64,000 nt of DNA. Source: Deltaproteobacteria bacterium (lineage in GTDB: Bacteria; Desulfobacterota; Desulfobacteria; Desulfobacterales; UBA5852). Shown piece after piece: positions 35,057-43,472 of the stretch (the first letter of the stretch is position 1; every line of letters begins with the position of its first letter). The translations under genes and the position numbers were made by a program. The stretch spans positions 1-64,000 of the forward strand of contig JAHLLS010000008.1 of assembly GCA_020444045.1 (NCBI GenBank). The letters run 5' to 3'. The notes beneath the pieces are model-generated. The model was not told the DNA's origin. It ran no database searches and saw nothing but the letters and a program-made list of their open reading frames with translations.

Positions 35057-36223
35057 TCAGACCATCCTCAGAATATCGGCCACTTTTTTGCGTCCGATCA
35101 GGGCAATGGGCCAGATGGCCGCCAGCAGGCTGAAGCATACGGCCATCAGGGGTGGCATCGCCAGGGCATAAGCGGTGGCCCGGGGATAAATGATGCCGGA
35201 TAGGGTAAAATAGCGGTTGTACGACGTGAACACGGTCAGATCGATACCGGTGTCCGCCACCAGCGCAACGAGCAACGCTCCCGCCAGAACCCCGGCAAGG
35301 GCCGCCAGAATGCTTAACAACAGGATTTCAGCCCCGATCAGGCAGGCCACATCCCCCACCGTCACGCCCATGGACCGCATGATGCCGTACTCACGGAGAT
35401 TCTTGAGCACGACCACGACAAAGGCGCAGGCCACCCCGATCGCCACCACGCTGAACACAAGGAGGGTGACCAGGTTCATGGAAACACGGTTCAGATCGAT
35501 CAACTGCCGCAAATCCGGCATGCGGTCGAGCCACGACTGAAAGACCGCATCCCCCGGCACCCGCTTTTCAAGTCGGGCCGTGACGCGCTCGGGAGACGCA
35601 CCCGCATCCAGAAAAATGGCCGCCTGCCAGGATTCCCGATCCCCATCGCGCGCCCCTTCGGCGACAAACGCCACACCATAATCCAGGCGATCCACTTCCG
35701 TCCGGTAGATGCCGCACACGGTGAAGGCGTCTTCGCGCTGGGTGCGGCCGTCCACGAAGAAAAGGGACGCCCCCGTCGTAACCCCTAATTGTTCGGCTAA
35801 ATAGGCGCTTAACAGGATCTGATCGGAGGCCGGCGCCAGATAGCGACCATCGATGACTTTGCGGGGAAGACCGGTCGTCTCCGCTTCCGCCGCCGGCGCA
35901 ACTGCCACCAGCGTCACCGGCACCATGTGCGCTCCGGCCCGCAGCATTCCCGGCGTCGGGTATCGCCGCAGCACCCGCCGCACCCCGTCCACCCGCAAGC
36001 TTTCCGGCGCCAGCGCCGCCGGCAGGTTCACGCCGCTGATATGCCCCGTGTACAACCCCACCGAGTTGCGAATCATGGCATCGTTTACACCGGTGGCCAG
36101 GGAAGACAAAAACACCAGGGCCGTCACGGCCGTAAATATCATCAGCGCCAGCACCAGGGTCACCCGGCCGGATCGCGCCAGAAACAACACGGCCACCCGA
36201 AGCCAGAAGGCCATTCGTTTCAT
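35057..36223 (-). CDS. FtsX-type ABC transporter permease
   Basis: A 388-residue permease with one N-terminal transmembrane helix (about 20-42), a large extracytoplasmic MacB_PCD-like domain (about 43-255) and three C-terminal helices. The FtsX core is recognisable in VVVLKNLREYGIMRSMGVTVGDVACLIGAEILLLSILAALAG. It pairs with the LolD-like ATPase downstream. The ATG overlaps the stop codon of the isoprenyl-synthase-like gene (ATGA). A likely cargo would be a lipid, terpenoid or lipoprotein made with the two enzymes upstream, but this is inference from operon structure only. Confidence 0.82.
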   Translation of the reverse strand: MKRMAFWLRVAVLFLARSGRVTLVLALMIFTAVTALVFLSSLATGVNDAMIRNSVGLYTGHISGVNLPAALAPESLRVDGVRRVLRRYPTPGMLRAGAHMVPVTLVAVAPAAEAETTGLPRKVIDGRYLAPASDQILLSAYLAEQLGVTTGASLFFVDGRTQREDAFTVCGIYRTEVDRLDYGVAFVAEGARDGDRESWQAAIFLDAGASPERVTARLEKRVPGDAVFQSWLDRMPDLRQLIDLNRVSMNLVTLLVFSVVAIGVACAFVVVVLKNLREYGIMRSMGVTVGDVACLIGAEILLLSILAALAGVLAGALLVALVADTGIDLTVFTSYNRYFTLSGIIYPRATAYALAMPPLMAVCFSLLAAIWPIALIGRKKVADILRMV

Positions 36224-37248
36224 ACCGTCGTTGCCCTCTGCAGGAAATGATCCGCACCGATACGTCGGATCAGGAAAGACGTCAGCGGGGCGACCAGGTG
36301 CCAATGGTCTTCCCGCAACAGACCTTGCAGCCCTTCTTCCAGTCGGTGTTGCCCTTCCGCCGCCACCGCGGCAATGACCTGGGGGAACCTATCGTGAAGA
36401 CGGGACAATTGCTTCCCGGTGGCCGGTTGGTTATAGGCGGTCTGTATTTCCCTGCGAAGATGACCCTCCGCACCGTGGAAAATTTTCGACCAGGCATAAT
36501 TGTAGCGCCGCTCCCGGACGTCCTCCGCCAGATCGACAATGTCATCCAACAACTGACACCCCATGCCGATCCGGTAAAGATGGTCCTGGAGTTGTTCGGC
36601 AGGTTGGCCCAGGCCGGTCTCGATGACGCCGGGTACCGCCCAGGGGCACTGGAAAAGAAGACCGGTCTTGTAATGGTGGATGTCCCGCAGGATGCGCTCC
36701 GGCGTGGGAATGTCCCCCACGCCGCCCTCTTCCGACGCTTCCTGAACACCGCTGCGCGTGAGGGCCCGCAGCGACGCCGCCGAGGCGTCCCGGATCAGGG
36801 TGTCGGTCAGCGAGGCGGTGGCGGCCATCTCCAACATGAGGGCGAACAACACCCGGTCCGACACCATGATATCCACGATGGACCGGAATCGCACGGCCCG
36901 TGAGGGGAGATTGGTCGCCAGGGTCTGCTTGTATTCATCGTCCAGAATGTTGTCACACCCGGTGACCATGCCCCGCAGGCACTGGTTGACAGCCACGTAT
37001 ATCACCCGCCGGGCCGGGTCGATGTCGGCGGCGTAGTAGGCGTACAAAAAGAGGGTGGAAAAGATATTCTTCTCCATGGCCAGATAGTCCGGCGGGGGGG
37101 GATGCAAGACAATGCCGCTATCATCGAGGATCTTCCCGGCCGTCTTCCAGTAAAGCGTCAAACCGGATTGGAGTTCGGCCGCCAGGGTCAGAAACGTTTC
37201 CCGGGCCGGATCGTCGGTGGACTGACCGATGGCCTCAAGCAGTCCCAT
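36220..37248 (-). CDS. Isoprenyl diphosphate synthase-like (class I terpenoid fold) protein
   Basis: A 342-residue all-helical protein. Two aspartate-rich motifs suggest the trans-prenyltransferase fold: GCDNILDDEYK (Asp99, Asp103, Asp104) as a variant first motif and CQLLDDIVD (Asp235, Asp236, Asp239) as a normal second motif. YKTGLLFQCPW at 193-203 matches the region that binds the allylic substrate. The first motif is DNILDD rather than DDxxD, so substrate or activity may differ from farnesyl or octaprenyl synthases. GGGAGG precedes the ATG. The gene overlaps the methyltransferase by 14 bases and the permease by four. I cannot say whether it makes a prenyl chain or acts as a terpene synthase. 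Confidence 0.72.
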   Translation of the reverse strand: MGLLEAIGQSTDDPARETFLTLAAELQSGLTLYWKTAGKILDDSGIVLHPPPPDYLAMEKNIFSTLFLYAYYAADIDPARRVIYVAVNQCLRGMVTGCDNILDDEYKQTLATNLPSRAVRFRSIVDIMVSDRVLFALMLEMAATASLTDTLIRDASAASLRALTRSGVQEASEEGGVGDIPTPERILRDIHHYKTGLLFQCPWAVPGVIETGLGQPAEQLQDHLYRIGMGCQLLDDIVDLAEDVRERRYNYAWSKIFHGAEGHLRREIQTAYNQPATGKQLSRLHDRFPQVIAAVAAEGQHRLEEGLQGLLREDHWHLVAPLTSFLIRRIGADHFLQRATTV

Positions 37249-37909
37249 GGCCGCCTCCCGGCTTCTCGCAGGTAAAGATGGCGATATAACCGAAATAATA
37301 GGCCCGGATTACCGGAGGGCTGAACCCGGCTTCGGTTATTACGCCGGGCAGCATGCCGCGGATGTTTTCGGCGATCTGAGGCTGCATGAAGAACCAGCGC
37401 GACGTCCAGGAAACGAGCCAGCCCATCCACGTGGTGGGAAGATGCATATCGGCAATGACCAGCTTGCCGCCGGGCGGCAGGACGCGGAAAGACTCCGCCA
37501 GGGTACGCTGCTTCAACTCCAGATCCACATGGTGGAAAAAGAGGCTGGAAACGACGGCATCGAAGGCGCCATCTTCGTAAGGCAAGCTTTCCGCCGCCAC
37601 CACGTCGAAGCGGCAGGCATCATTGCCGCGCTTCTTGCGCGCCACCTGGATCATTTTGGCGGCGGCATCGACCCCCACCGCCTGCCCGCCCTTTGCGACG
37701 TCCAGGTTGTCGGCTATCATCCGAGTCAGCTCACCGGTGCCGCACCCCAGGTCCAGCACCCGTTGCCCGAGCTCCAGTTCCAGCAAGGCGACAATCTCTC
37801 GATTGTAAGCCCCCTGTTTGCCCAGCAGCAGGATGGGTTCACAAATGTCGTAAACTTTGGCTGCATGATCCAGCGTTCGGCCACGGGTGACAGCGGAACG
37901 TTCGTCCAC
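37235..37909 (-). CDS. SAM-dependent methyltransferase (UbiE/COQ5-like)
   Basis: About 224 residues, class I Rossmann methyltransferase. SAM-binding motif I is VLDLGCGTGEL, with the acidic residue at the end of strand 2 in AVGVDAAAKMI and motif II-like FDAVVSSLFFHHVD. The C-terminal half has a tryptophan- and aromatic-rich segment (TTWMGWLVSWTSRWFF) that may associate with membrane or a hydrophobic substrate. GTG at 37909 is chosen because AAAGGA lies eight bases before it; TTG at 37915 is an alternative. It is the first gene of the five-gene operon, and with the isoprenoid-synthase-like protein it hints at methylation of a terpenoid, quinone or lipid. Confidence 0.82.
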   Translation of the reverse strand: MDERSAVTRGRTLDHAAKVYDICEPILLLGKQGAYNREIVALLELELGQRVLDLGCGTGELTRMIADNLDVAKGGQAVGVDAAAKMIQVARKKRGNDACRFDVVAAESLPYEDGAFDAVVSSLFFHHVDLELKQRTLAESFRVLPPGGKLVIADMHLPTTWMGWLVSWTSRWFFMQPQIAENIRGMLPGVITEAGFSPPVIRAYYFGYIAIFTCEKPGGGHGTA

Positions 37910-38018
37910 GGTCAAATTCCTTTCGGTCCTGCCGGTAAGTCGGTCGGGATATATTCGGTGTCATCCTATCGGGCGGCCGGTGGGCCGCCGCCCGCGAATC
38001 ACGGCAACGCCGCGGGTA

Positions 38019-38909
38019 TCAGAAACAGGGACGTTTCGGCGTGCAGATCGCGTCATGGGCCGCCCCGGCCAGAATGAACGCCTCCACCAGATCCGCCACC
38101 ATCGCGGCCCCGACCTCGTTCAGATGGAAAAAATCCGTCAAGAGGTGAAAGCCGTTTCGTCGGGAGATGGTGTCGAACGACTGCTTCAGGAGAAACCGGC
38201 GCAACTTGACGGACAGCCCCATGCCGTCGCGGTAGTCGCCGAAAGAAGGCCCCGGCCCGCTCGGCTGATTTTCAAGATAGGCGTGCAGGCGCTCATGAAG
38301 CGGCAGATAGGTATTGCCGGTTTCGTGTGCCACGGACTCGATGATCCGGCTGTAATCCGCCGTCATTTGAAAAGCACGGTGCGCCGGGTCTTCCCCGAGA
38401 GGGGGCAGCGACAAGAGCGCCAGGGGGGCTGCTGTGGCATTGCGGAGCTGCAGGCAGATTTCGGTCAGATAACGGCGGAAAGCTTCCCGGGTCGGCCGTT
38501 CCGGCAGGCCCATCTGTTCCATGGTTTCATGTGCGTTGGCCGTGCTCAGGGCGGCATAGACGTCATTGGTTCCCACCATAAGCGTTATCCAGGACGGCCG
38601 GCAGGCAATCACGGCCTCCAGGCGCTGCAGGACATTGTAGGCCAGATCGCCATTGAGTCCCGCATTGACGAATCGATAGCCTTTCGGCTGAAAACGTTCC
38701 TGGAGCAGGGCCACATAGTCACTGCTGGTGCGCCCATGGGTGAGGCTGTCACCGACACAAACCACGGTGGGGTGGTCCACATCATTGGCAAGAACCATGC
38801 GGGAGGGGGCGTTGGCCGGGGGGCGGTCACTCTGGAACTGAAGCCAGCGATAAAGACCGATGCCGCCACCGGCCAAAACAACCGCGATAACCAGAACCAT
38901 TCCCATCAT
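38019..38909 (-). CDS. SGNH/GDSL hydrolase, membrane-anchored
   Basis: A 296-residue esterase-fold protein with an N-terminal membrane anchor (VLVIAVVLAGGGIGLYRWL). All SGNH blocks are present: GDSLTHG (nucleophile Ser), NAGLNGD (Gly), VGTNDVY (Asn) and DFFHLNEVG (Asp-x-x-His). The enzyme would hydrolyse an ester or acyl group in the envelope; the substrate is unknown. It is about 100 bases upstream of the methyltransferase gene on the same strand and could be transcribed with that operon, although the gap is larger than those within it. It lies 21 bases after the HAD gene. Confidence 0.85.
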   Translation of the reverse strand: MMGMVLVIAVVLAGGGIGLYRWLQFQSDRPPANAPSRMVLANDVDHPTVVCVGDSLTHGRTSSDYVALLQERFQPKGYRFVNAGLNGDLAYNVLQRLEAVIACRPSWITLMVGTNDVYAALSTANAHETMEQMGLPERPTREAFRRYLTEICLQLRNATAAPLALLSLPPLGEDPAHRAFQMTADYSRIIESVAHETGNTYLPLHERLHAYLENQPSGPGPSFGDYRDGMGLSVKLRRFLLKQSFDTISRRNGFHLLTDFFHLNEVGAAMVADLVEAFILAGAAHDAICTPKRPCF

Positions 38910-38930
38910 AGGGGCATCACCATCCCGTTC

Positions 38931-39401
38931 TCACGATCGCAGCGTGGCGGTAAGCCGTAAAGGATGCAACAGGAGTTCCAGCGCCGGCACGATGCCCATG
39001 CAGACGATATCGGCGGCGGCCAGCGTCACAGCGGCCGCCCCTTCCCGCAGAACAACCGCAATCCCCAACTCGGCCGCCGTGAGCATCAGCCGATCGTTTC
39101 GGCCGTTGCCCACCGCAACGGTTTGGCCACAACCAAGACGGTTCACATAGTCCCGCTTGGCGACATCCTGGTGGCCCGGCGGTAGAATGGACAGTTTCAA
39201 CGGCACATCCTTCAGCTGTTCGGCTGCCAGGCCAAACGTGTCCGCCGTGACGACATGGATCGTGAGATGGTCGGACAATGCCGATAAAACCTCGCGCACA
39301 CCGGCTTCCAGCTCACCGTCCACTGCCAGGGTGCCGTTGTAATCCATCACGAGATGCGTCAGCTGCAATACCCGGTATCCCGGAATATCCACCTGAATCA
39401 T
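38931..39401 (-). CDS. HAD-superfamily protein, 'soluble P-type ATPase'-like
   Basis: A 156-residue protein matching the small HAD group named soluble P-type ATPases (COG4087). Motif I is LVMDYNGTL and the last motif is AVGNGRNDRLML. The usual second Asp of DxD and the first Asp of GDxxND are Asn here, as I recall is normal for this group. There is no cap domain and no membrane segment. The group's natural substrate is unknown; phosphatase activity is inferred from fold only. AAAGGAGG precedes the ATG. Confidence 0.75.
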   Translation of the reverse strand: MIQVDIPGYRVLQLTHLVMDYNGTLAVDGELEAGVREVLSALSDHLTIHVVTADTFGLAAEQLKDVPLKLSILPPGHQDVAKRDYVNRLGCGQTVAVGNGRNDRLMLTAAELGIAVVLREGAAAVTLAAADIVCMGIVPALELLLHPLRLTATLRS

Positions 39402-39473
39402 AGGCCTCCTTTCGGTGGAAGGCGGTAAAGCGCACTTTCTTTTCGGCCAAACAGCCGCCGACGGGCACGCGTT

Positions 39474-39869
39474 TCATCCGTTATCCAGACAGACCCGATT
39501 GCGCCCTTCCATTTTACACTGGTACATCAGCTGGTCCGCCCGATTGAGCAGCGCTTCCGGTGAATCGTCAGGACGGGCCAGGGTGGCGCCAATCGATACG
39601 GACACACTCAGGTAATCATCTTCGAGCGGGATGCGCGTCTCGGCGATCAGCGCCCGAACTCTCTCCGCCACGACGCCAAGGTGCGCGGTGTCCACATGAC
39701 AGAGAATGTCGTCCGCGCAAGACCGCCCCATGACATCGGCGGCCTGATAGCCCGTTATGCGCTCCGCGCCCTTGTTCCAGAAAAAAATCTTGCGCTGCCG
39801 GTCCAGAAAATAGACCCCGTCGTAAATATTATCCAGCACCTCGCGATATAAGCTTGGGTTGTCGACCAT
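39474..39869 (-). pseudogene. PAS-GGDEF protein with internal deletion of the GGDEF core
   Basis: A 131-codon frame. Residues 1-60 are a PAS domain start (YREVLDNIYDGVYFLDRQRKIFFWNKGAERITGY). From about residue 65 the text jumps to the C-terminal third of a diguanylate cyclase: VVAERVRALIAE, LSVSVSIGATLARPDDSPEALLNRADQLMY and KMEGRNRV. The rest of PAS and the catalytic part with GG(D/E)EF, about 100 residues, are missing while the frame is kept. It looks like an in-frame deletion that joined two ends. It cannot make cyclic di-GMP. It may be a silent relic or a small dominant-negative partner. Confidence 0.72.
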
Positions 39870-39914
39870 AAAAGCGAATCTCCCAGAAACGACATCGCCA
39901 AACCTGATGCGGCC

Positions 39915-40808
39915 CTATAGCTCGAAGGGCGTCAAACTCTCGTACCCGTCCTCGGTCACGAGAACGGTCTGCTCGAACTGGGCCGAAAGCGAGCCGTCGG
40001 CAGTGACGGCTGTCCATTTGTCGTCCAGGATGCGCAGCCGGTGCTGCCCCAGATTGATCATGGGCTCCACCGTAAACACCATCCCCGGCGCCAGGGGGAC
40101 GCCGGTATGCTTTCGTCCGAAATGGGGCACCTGGGGCGCCTCATGGAAATTGAAGCCCACGCCGTGCCCGACAAATTCCCGGACGACAGAGCAGCCCTGG
40201 CTTTCGGCAAACTGTTGAATGGCCCAGCCGATATCTCCGATGCAGTTGCCGGGACGGATCATGGCCAAGCCCTCTTTCAGGCAAATCCGGGCCACCCGCA
40301 CGATTTTCCGGGCATCCTCACTGGGTGTGCCGATAAAATAGGTCTGGTTGGCATCCGCATAATAGCCATCCAGAATGGAAGTAATATCGACATTGACGAT
40401 ATCGCCATCCGCGAGCGCACGGGGCCCGGGTATGCCGTGGCAAATCACCTCGTTGATGGAGACACAGACACTTTTGGGAAACCCGCGATAGTTGAGCGGG
40501 GCAGGGATGGCGCCGTGGTCAAGGGTAAAATCGTGGACGATGCGGTTGATCTCGTCGGTAACGAGACCGGGCGCGAGGACCGCTTCGACTTCCTTGAAGG
40601 TCGCCATCACCAGTTCACCGGCCCGGCGGATCTTTTCGACATCGGCCGCGGACTTCAACCGGATGTTGTAACGCTTCTGATAGATCTTCTTGAGCGATTC
40701 GGGGGGCGGTGCAGAGCGCCCCATACAGCAGTTCTTGTACTTTTTGCCGCTGCCGCAGGGGCAGGCATCATTGCGGCCGACTTTTACGGATTTTTTCTGC
40801 TTCATCAT
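39915..40808 (-). CDS. map: Type I methionine aminopeptidase with N-terminal SEC-C zinc motif
   Basis: A 297-residue metalloprotease that removes the initiator Met from new proteins. Residues about 14-29 carry a SEC-C zinc-binding motif (CPCGSGKKYKNCC), an addition found in some bacterial MetAPs and in SecA that aids ribosome or chaperone contact. The catalytic domain has the five metal ligands in order: VNVDITSILDGYYAD (two Asp), VGHGVG (His), FTVEP (Glu) and SAQFEQTVLV (Glu). Essential housekeeping gene. Two adjacent ATG codons make the exact start ambiguous by one residue. Confidence 0.92.
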   Translation of the reverse strand: MMKQKKSVKVGRNDACPCGSGKKYKNCCMGRSAPPPESLKKIYQKRYNIRLKSAADVEKIRRAGELVMATFKEVEAVLAPGLVTDEINRIVHDFTLDHGAIPAPLNYRGFPKSVCVSINEVICHGIPGPRALADGDIVNVDITSILDGYYADANQTYFIGTPSEDARKIVRVARICLKEGLAMIRPGNCIGDIGWAIQQFAESQGCSVVREFVGHGVGFNFHEAPQVPHFGRKHTGVPLAPGMVFTVEPMINLGQHRLRILDDKWTAVTADGSLSAQFEQTVLVTEDGYESLTPFEL

Positions 40809-41033
40809 GCAAGGTTTCCAGAAGATCCTGTTGTGACAGTTTCACACCAGGGAAAGGCGCTACCCGGGTCTAAATTCTGCCGTGTGTGGGTCCGGTCAGC
40901 CGGCGTCGCGGTGATGCGAGGACCATGCCGCGTACCTGTCGAATGGATGACGCCGGCAGGCCAACCCTACAAGTCGGGCCATCATAAGTCCAGCAATGAT
41001 TGACCCCGGTGCCGGCTAGCCAAACGGTCCCTG

Positions 41034-41606
41034 TCAAGGCATGATGACGGTGGCCTTGCGAATCAGCACGGGTTTCACCGGTACATCACGATAGCCGTTC
41101 CTGCTCCCGGTTTTTACCGCTTCGATGGCCGACACCACCTCCATCCCTTTGACCACCCGGCCGAAGACGCAATAGCCCCAGCCCTGGGCCGACTTCTGCT
41201 GGTGGTCCAGATTGGGATTGTCTTTGGTATTGATGAAAAACTGGGCCGTGGCCGAATGCGGATCACCGGTGCGCGCCATGGCAATGCTGCCCGCACGGTT
41301 CTTGAGGCCGTTATCGGCTTCATTATCGATCGGTGGCCGCGCGATTTTACGTTGCATGTCGGCCGTCAATCCACCGCCCTGAATCATGAAATTCTTGATC
41401 ACGCGATGGAAAATGGTGTCGTCGTAAAACCCATCATTGACGTATTGCAGGAAGTTTTCCACCGTCTTGGGTGCCCGATGCGGCGACAGTTCCAGGACAA
41501 TGATCCCCATGCTGGTGTCCAGCTGCACACGGGGGCTCACCGCCCAGACATCGCCCACCCCTGTCAACAGAATGATAACCGCCGTGATGACCAGAATCTT
41601 GCGCAA
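41034..41606 (-). CDS. Exported cyclophilin-type peptidyl-prolyl isomerase
   Basis: A 190-residue cyclophilin. I start at TTG 41606, because AAGGAGG stands at ideal distance and the resulting N-terminus is a signal peptide (RKILVITAVIILLTGVGDVWA). The cyclophilin core includes TIFHRVIKNFMIQGGG, SIAMARTGDPHSATAQFFIN and VFGRVVKGMEVV; the catalytic Arg (FHRV) and the QFFIN segment are intact. It would catalyse proline isomerisation during folding of exported proteins. A longer upstream frame from 41762 is rejected: its first 52 codons look non-coding. Confidence 0.88.
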   Translation of the reverse strand: MRKILVITAVIILLTGVGDVWAVSPRVQLDTSMGIIVLELSPHRAPKTVENFLQYVNDGFYDDTIFHRVIKNFMIQGGGLTADMQRKIARPPIDNEADNGLKNRAGSIAMARTGDPHSATAQFFINTKDNPNLDHQQKSAQGWGYCVFGRVVKGMEVVSAIEAVKTGSRNGYRDVPVKPVLIRKATVIMP

Positions 41607-41941
41607 AATATCCTCCTTCAATCGGTTGTGAATGGCCGGTTGCCGCTGGTTTGGCGCGGCTGATCCGCTAACCCGTAGGGATGGCGACCAATGTGCCATG
41701 CCGCCTGAATCCTGCGGCAACCGCAACGGCCTAAAATTACCACTAAACCGCACCGCTGCCAAGGGCCCTCAGGATATGGGCCGAAAGACATGCGCCAATA
41801 TGGGGTTCAGACGCCCGGCGGGTCAAGTGTCGGGCCGTTCCGGCCGCGCGATGGCGCCGCAGGGAAGTTCCTCCGGGCCAGTTTCTAAACGCGACGACCG
41901 ACCACGATTCCTCCTATCGGCCGGGTCATGCCATAAAGGAA
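41607..41941. other. Intergenic stretch without a supported gene
   Basis: About 330 bases between the cyclophilin gene and the promoter of the DtxR-type regulator. I see no gene, repeat or RNA that I can support. The promoter and a possible metal box at its right edge are listed separately. Confidence 0.4.
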
Positions 41942-41985
41942 TTGACACGATGACACCCGATCCGGTAAACTTTGGTCAGCCTAAA
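41942..41985 (+). promoter_or_regulatory. Promoter and possible DtxR-family box of the metal regulator
   Basis: TTGACA (41942-41947) and TAAACT (41966-41971) are separated by 18 bases, a plausible sigma-70 promoter. TTTGGTCAGCCTAAA (41971-41985) starts at the -10 element. It is an imperfect palindrome close to the TTAGGTTAGGCTAACCTAA consensus of DtxR/IdeR regulators. It lies 27 bases before the regulator gene, consistent with autoregulation by metal. The box is inferred by eye only. Confidence 0.45.
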
Positions 41986-42011
41986 TTTTTTAACCTCGCA
42001 GAGGTGAGCCG

Positions 42012-42776
42012 ATGACCCCCGTGGATGAACTCAGCGCAAGCATGGAAGATTATCTGGAGGCGATTTACCACATCGTCAGCGCCAAACAGGCCGCCCGGGC
42101 CAAGGACATCGCCAAAAGGCTGGATGTCAATAACTCTTCGGTCACCGGGGCCTTGCGCACCCTTTCCGAAAAAGGCTTCATCAATTATGCCCCTTATGAC
42201 GTCATCACCCTGACCCCCAAGGGCCATAAACATGCCGAGGATGTGGTCCGGCGGCATGAAGCGCTGATGGACTTTTTCACCAAAGTCCTTTGTGTGGACC
42301 GAACGGAAGCCTCGGAAGCCGCCTGCAAAATGGAGCATGCGGTATCCCGCAACATCCTGGATCGACTGATCCGCTTTGTGGAGTTTATCGAAATCTGCCC
42401 CCGGGGTGGCGAAACCCTGATTCAGGGGTTCAACAATCACTGCCGCCAGGAAGGCAATTTCATCACCTGCCAGGACTCCCTGGCCCGCTGTCTGGAAGAC
42501 CTGAAACAACGCCAGAAGGATATCGAAGGCGACCTGCTGGAAACCGCCCCCCTGCATGACCTGCGTCAGGACGAACGGGGTAAGATTTTAAAGATAAAGG
42601 GAAAGGGCGGCATCAGTAAAAAGCTGGCCGAGTTGGAAGTCACGCCCGGCAGCATCGTGGAAGTCATCCAGACCGACACGGAAACCGGCGCCCTGGACAT
42701 CAAGGTGCGCGGCTATCGCCTGTCTTTGAGCACGGAGGAAGCCGCTAAAATCCTGGTGGAACGCTCCGGCAACTGA
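42012..42776 (+). CDS. DtxR/MntR-family metal-dependent transcriptional regulator
   Basis: A 254-residue regulator, longer than MntR. The N-terminus is the iron-dependent repressor winged helix (MEDYLEAIYHIVSAKQAARAKDIAKRLDVNNSSVTGALRTLSEKGFI). The dimerisation and metal domain follows with FFTKVLCVDRTEASEAACKMEHAVS. The C-terminal 80 residues form a FeoA/SH3-like domain (LAELEVTPGSIVEVIQTD). It would repress iron or manganese uptake genes when metal is plentiful. Upstream AGAGGTGAG is the ribosome binding site. The next same-strand gene encodes a FeoB-associated peptide, which supports iron as the signal. Confidence 0.88.
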   Translation: MTPVDELSASMEDYLEAIYHIVSAKQAARAKDIAKRLDVNNSSVTGALRTLSEKGFINYAPYDVITLTPKGHKHAEDVVRRHEALMDFFTKVLCVDRTEASEAACKMEHAVSRNILDRLIRFVEFIEICPRGGETLIQGFNNHCRQEGNFITCQDSLARCLEDLKQRQKDIEGDLLETAPLHDLRQDERGKILKIKGKGGISKKLAELEVTPGSIVEVIQTDTETGALDIKVRGYRLSLSTEEAAKILVERSGN

Positions 42777-42965
42777 TCCGGCCGCCATCGGAGACGCGCC
42801 CACCCTGTCATGCCCCGACCAATGAATTCCGCAAAGCGTTCTCGCCCCCTTGCATCTTGACCCAATCGGTCACATTCTATCGGTGTCTCGTGGTAATCCA
42901 AATTGAGCGGCCGACCACCTGCGCCGGATATTTCACTACCACTCTCAGCCAGAAAGCGATGAACC

Positions 42966-43154
42966 ATGTGGGATACCATCATCGTTGCATTGATTATTGC
43001 CGCCGCCCTGGTGGCGACCGGACGGTATGTCTACCGCACCTTGAAAGCGGATGCCACCGGGTGCGGCACCTGCGGGGCAGCCTGCCCGACCTGCTGCGCG
43101 GGAAATCCAGCGGAATCAACCGATACCAAAAAGGGATTGGATATAAAAGAATAG
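42966..43154 (+). CDS. FeoB-associated Cys-rich membrane peptide
   Basis: A 62-residue peptide. One transmembrane helix at the N-terminus (TIIVALIIAAALVATGRYVY) is followed by a cysteine cluster CGTCGAACPTCC, the layout of the small proteins that usually accompany FeoB ferrous-iron transporters. It is 189 bases behind the DtxR-type regulator. No feoA or feoB is present in this window, so the peptide is separated from its usual partner. A metal-relay role is only inferred. Confidence 0.75.
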   Translation: MWDTIIVALIIAAALVATGRYVYRTLKADATGCGTCGAACPTCCAGNPAESTDTKKGLDIKE

Positions 43155-43217
43155 CGTTGCCTGTTCGGCCTGAAAGATGGGGGAATCCTGGGAAATCAAT
43201 CGGTTGGGAGGGAATTG

Positions 43218-43472
43218 TCAGCGGTCAGCGGCCTCGATCATGGCGCGCAGTTTCTCGCTCAGCGAATCCGGCAACGGGTAGTCCGCCGCGGACGATCGAC
43301 ACAGGTCGACGGTTCGCTGCAGGGTTTCGTAGCAGGCCTGGCAATGACAGCAAGCCCGGATATGCGCGTCCACAAGGGCCCGCGCTTCCGCATCCAGTTC
43401 GCGGTCGATATACTCCGACATTTTCTCGAAGAGCGCCATGCACTTGCGATGGTCGTGGCCCTTATGCGTCAT
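43218..43472 (-). CDS. Zinc-finger anti-sigma factor (ZAS type)
   Basis: An 84-residue cytoplasmic protein with the anti-sigma zinc motif HIRACCHC (H-x3-C-x2-C) plus an upstream histidine-rich start (HKGHDHRKC). ZAS proteins hold an ECF sigma factor inactive. Those with this motif, such as RsrA, can release it when thiols are oxidised. No transmembrane segment is present, which favours a cytoplasmic signal. Its gene starts inside the end of the sigma-factor gene, and the two are surely coupled. ATG 43472 is used; a TTG two codons earlier is an alternative. Confidence 0.82.
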   Translation of the reverse strand: MTHKGHDHRKCMALFEKMSEYIDRELDAEARALVDAHIRACCHCQACYETLQRTVDLCRSSAADYPLPDSLSEKLRAMIEAADR

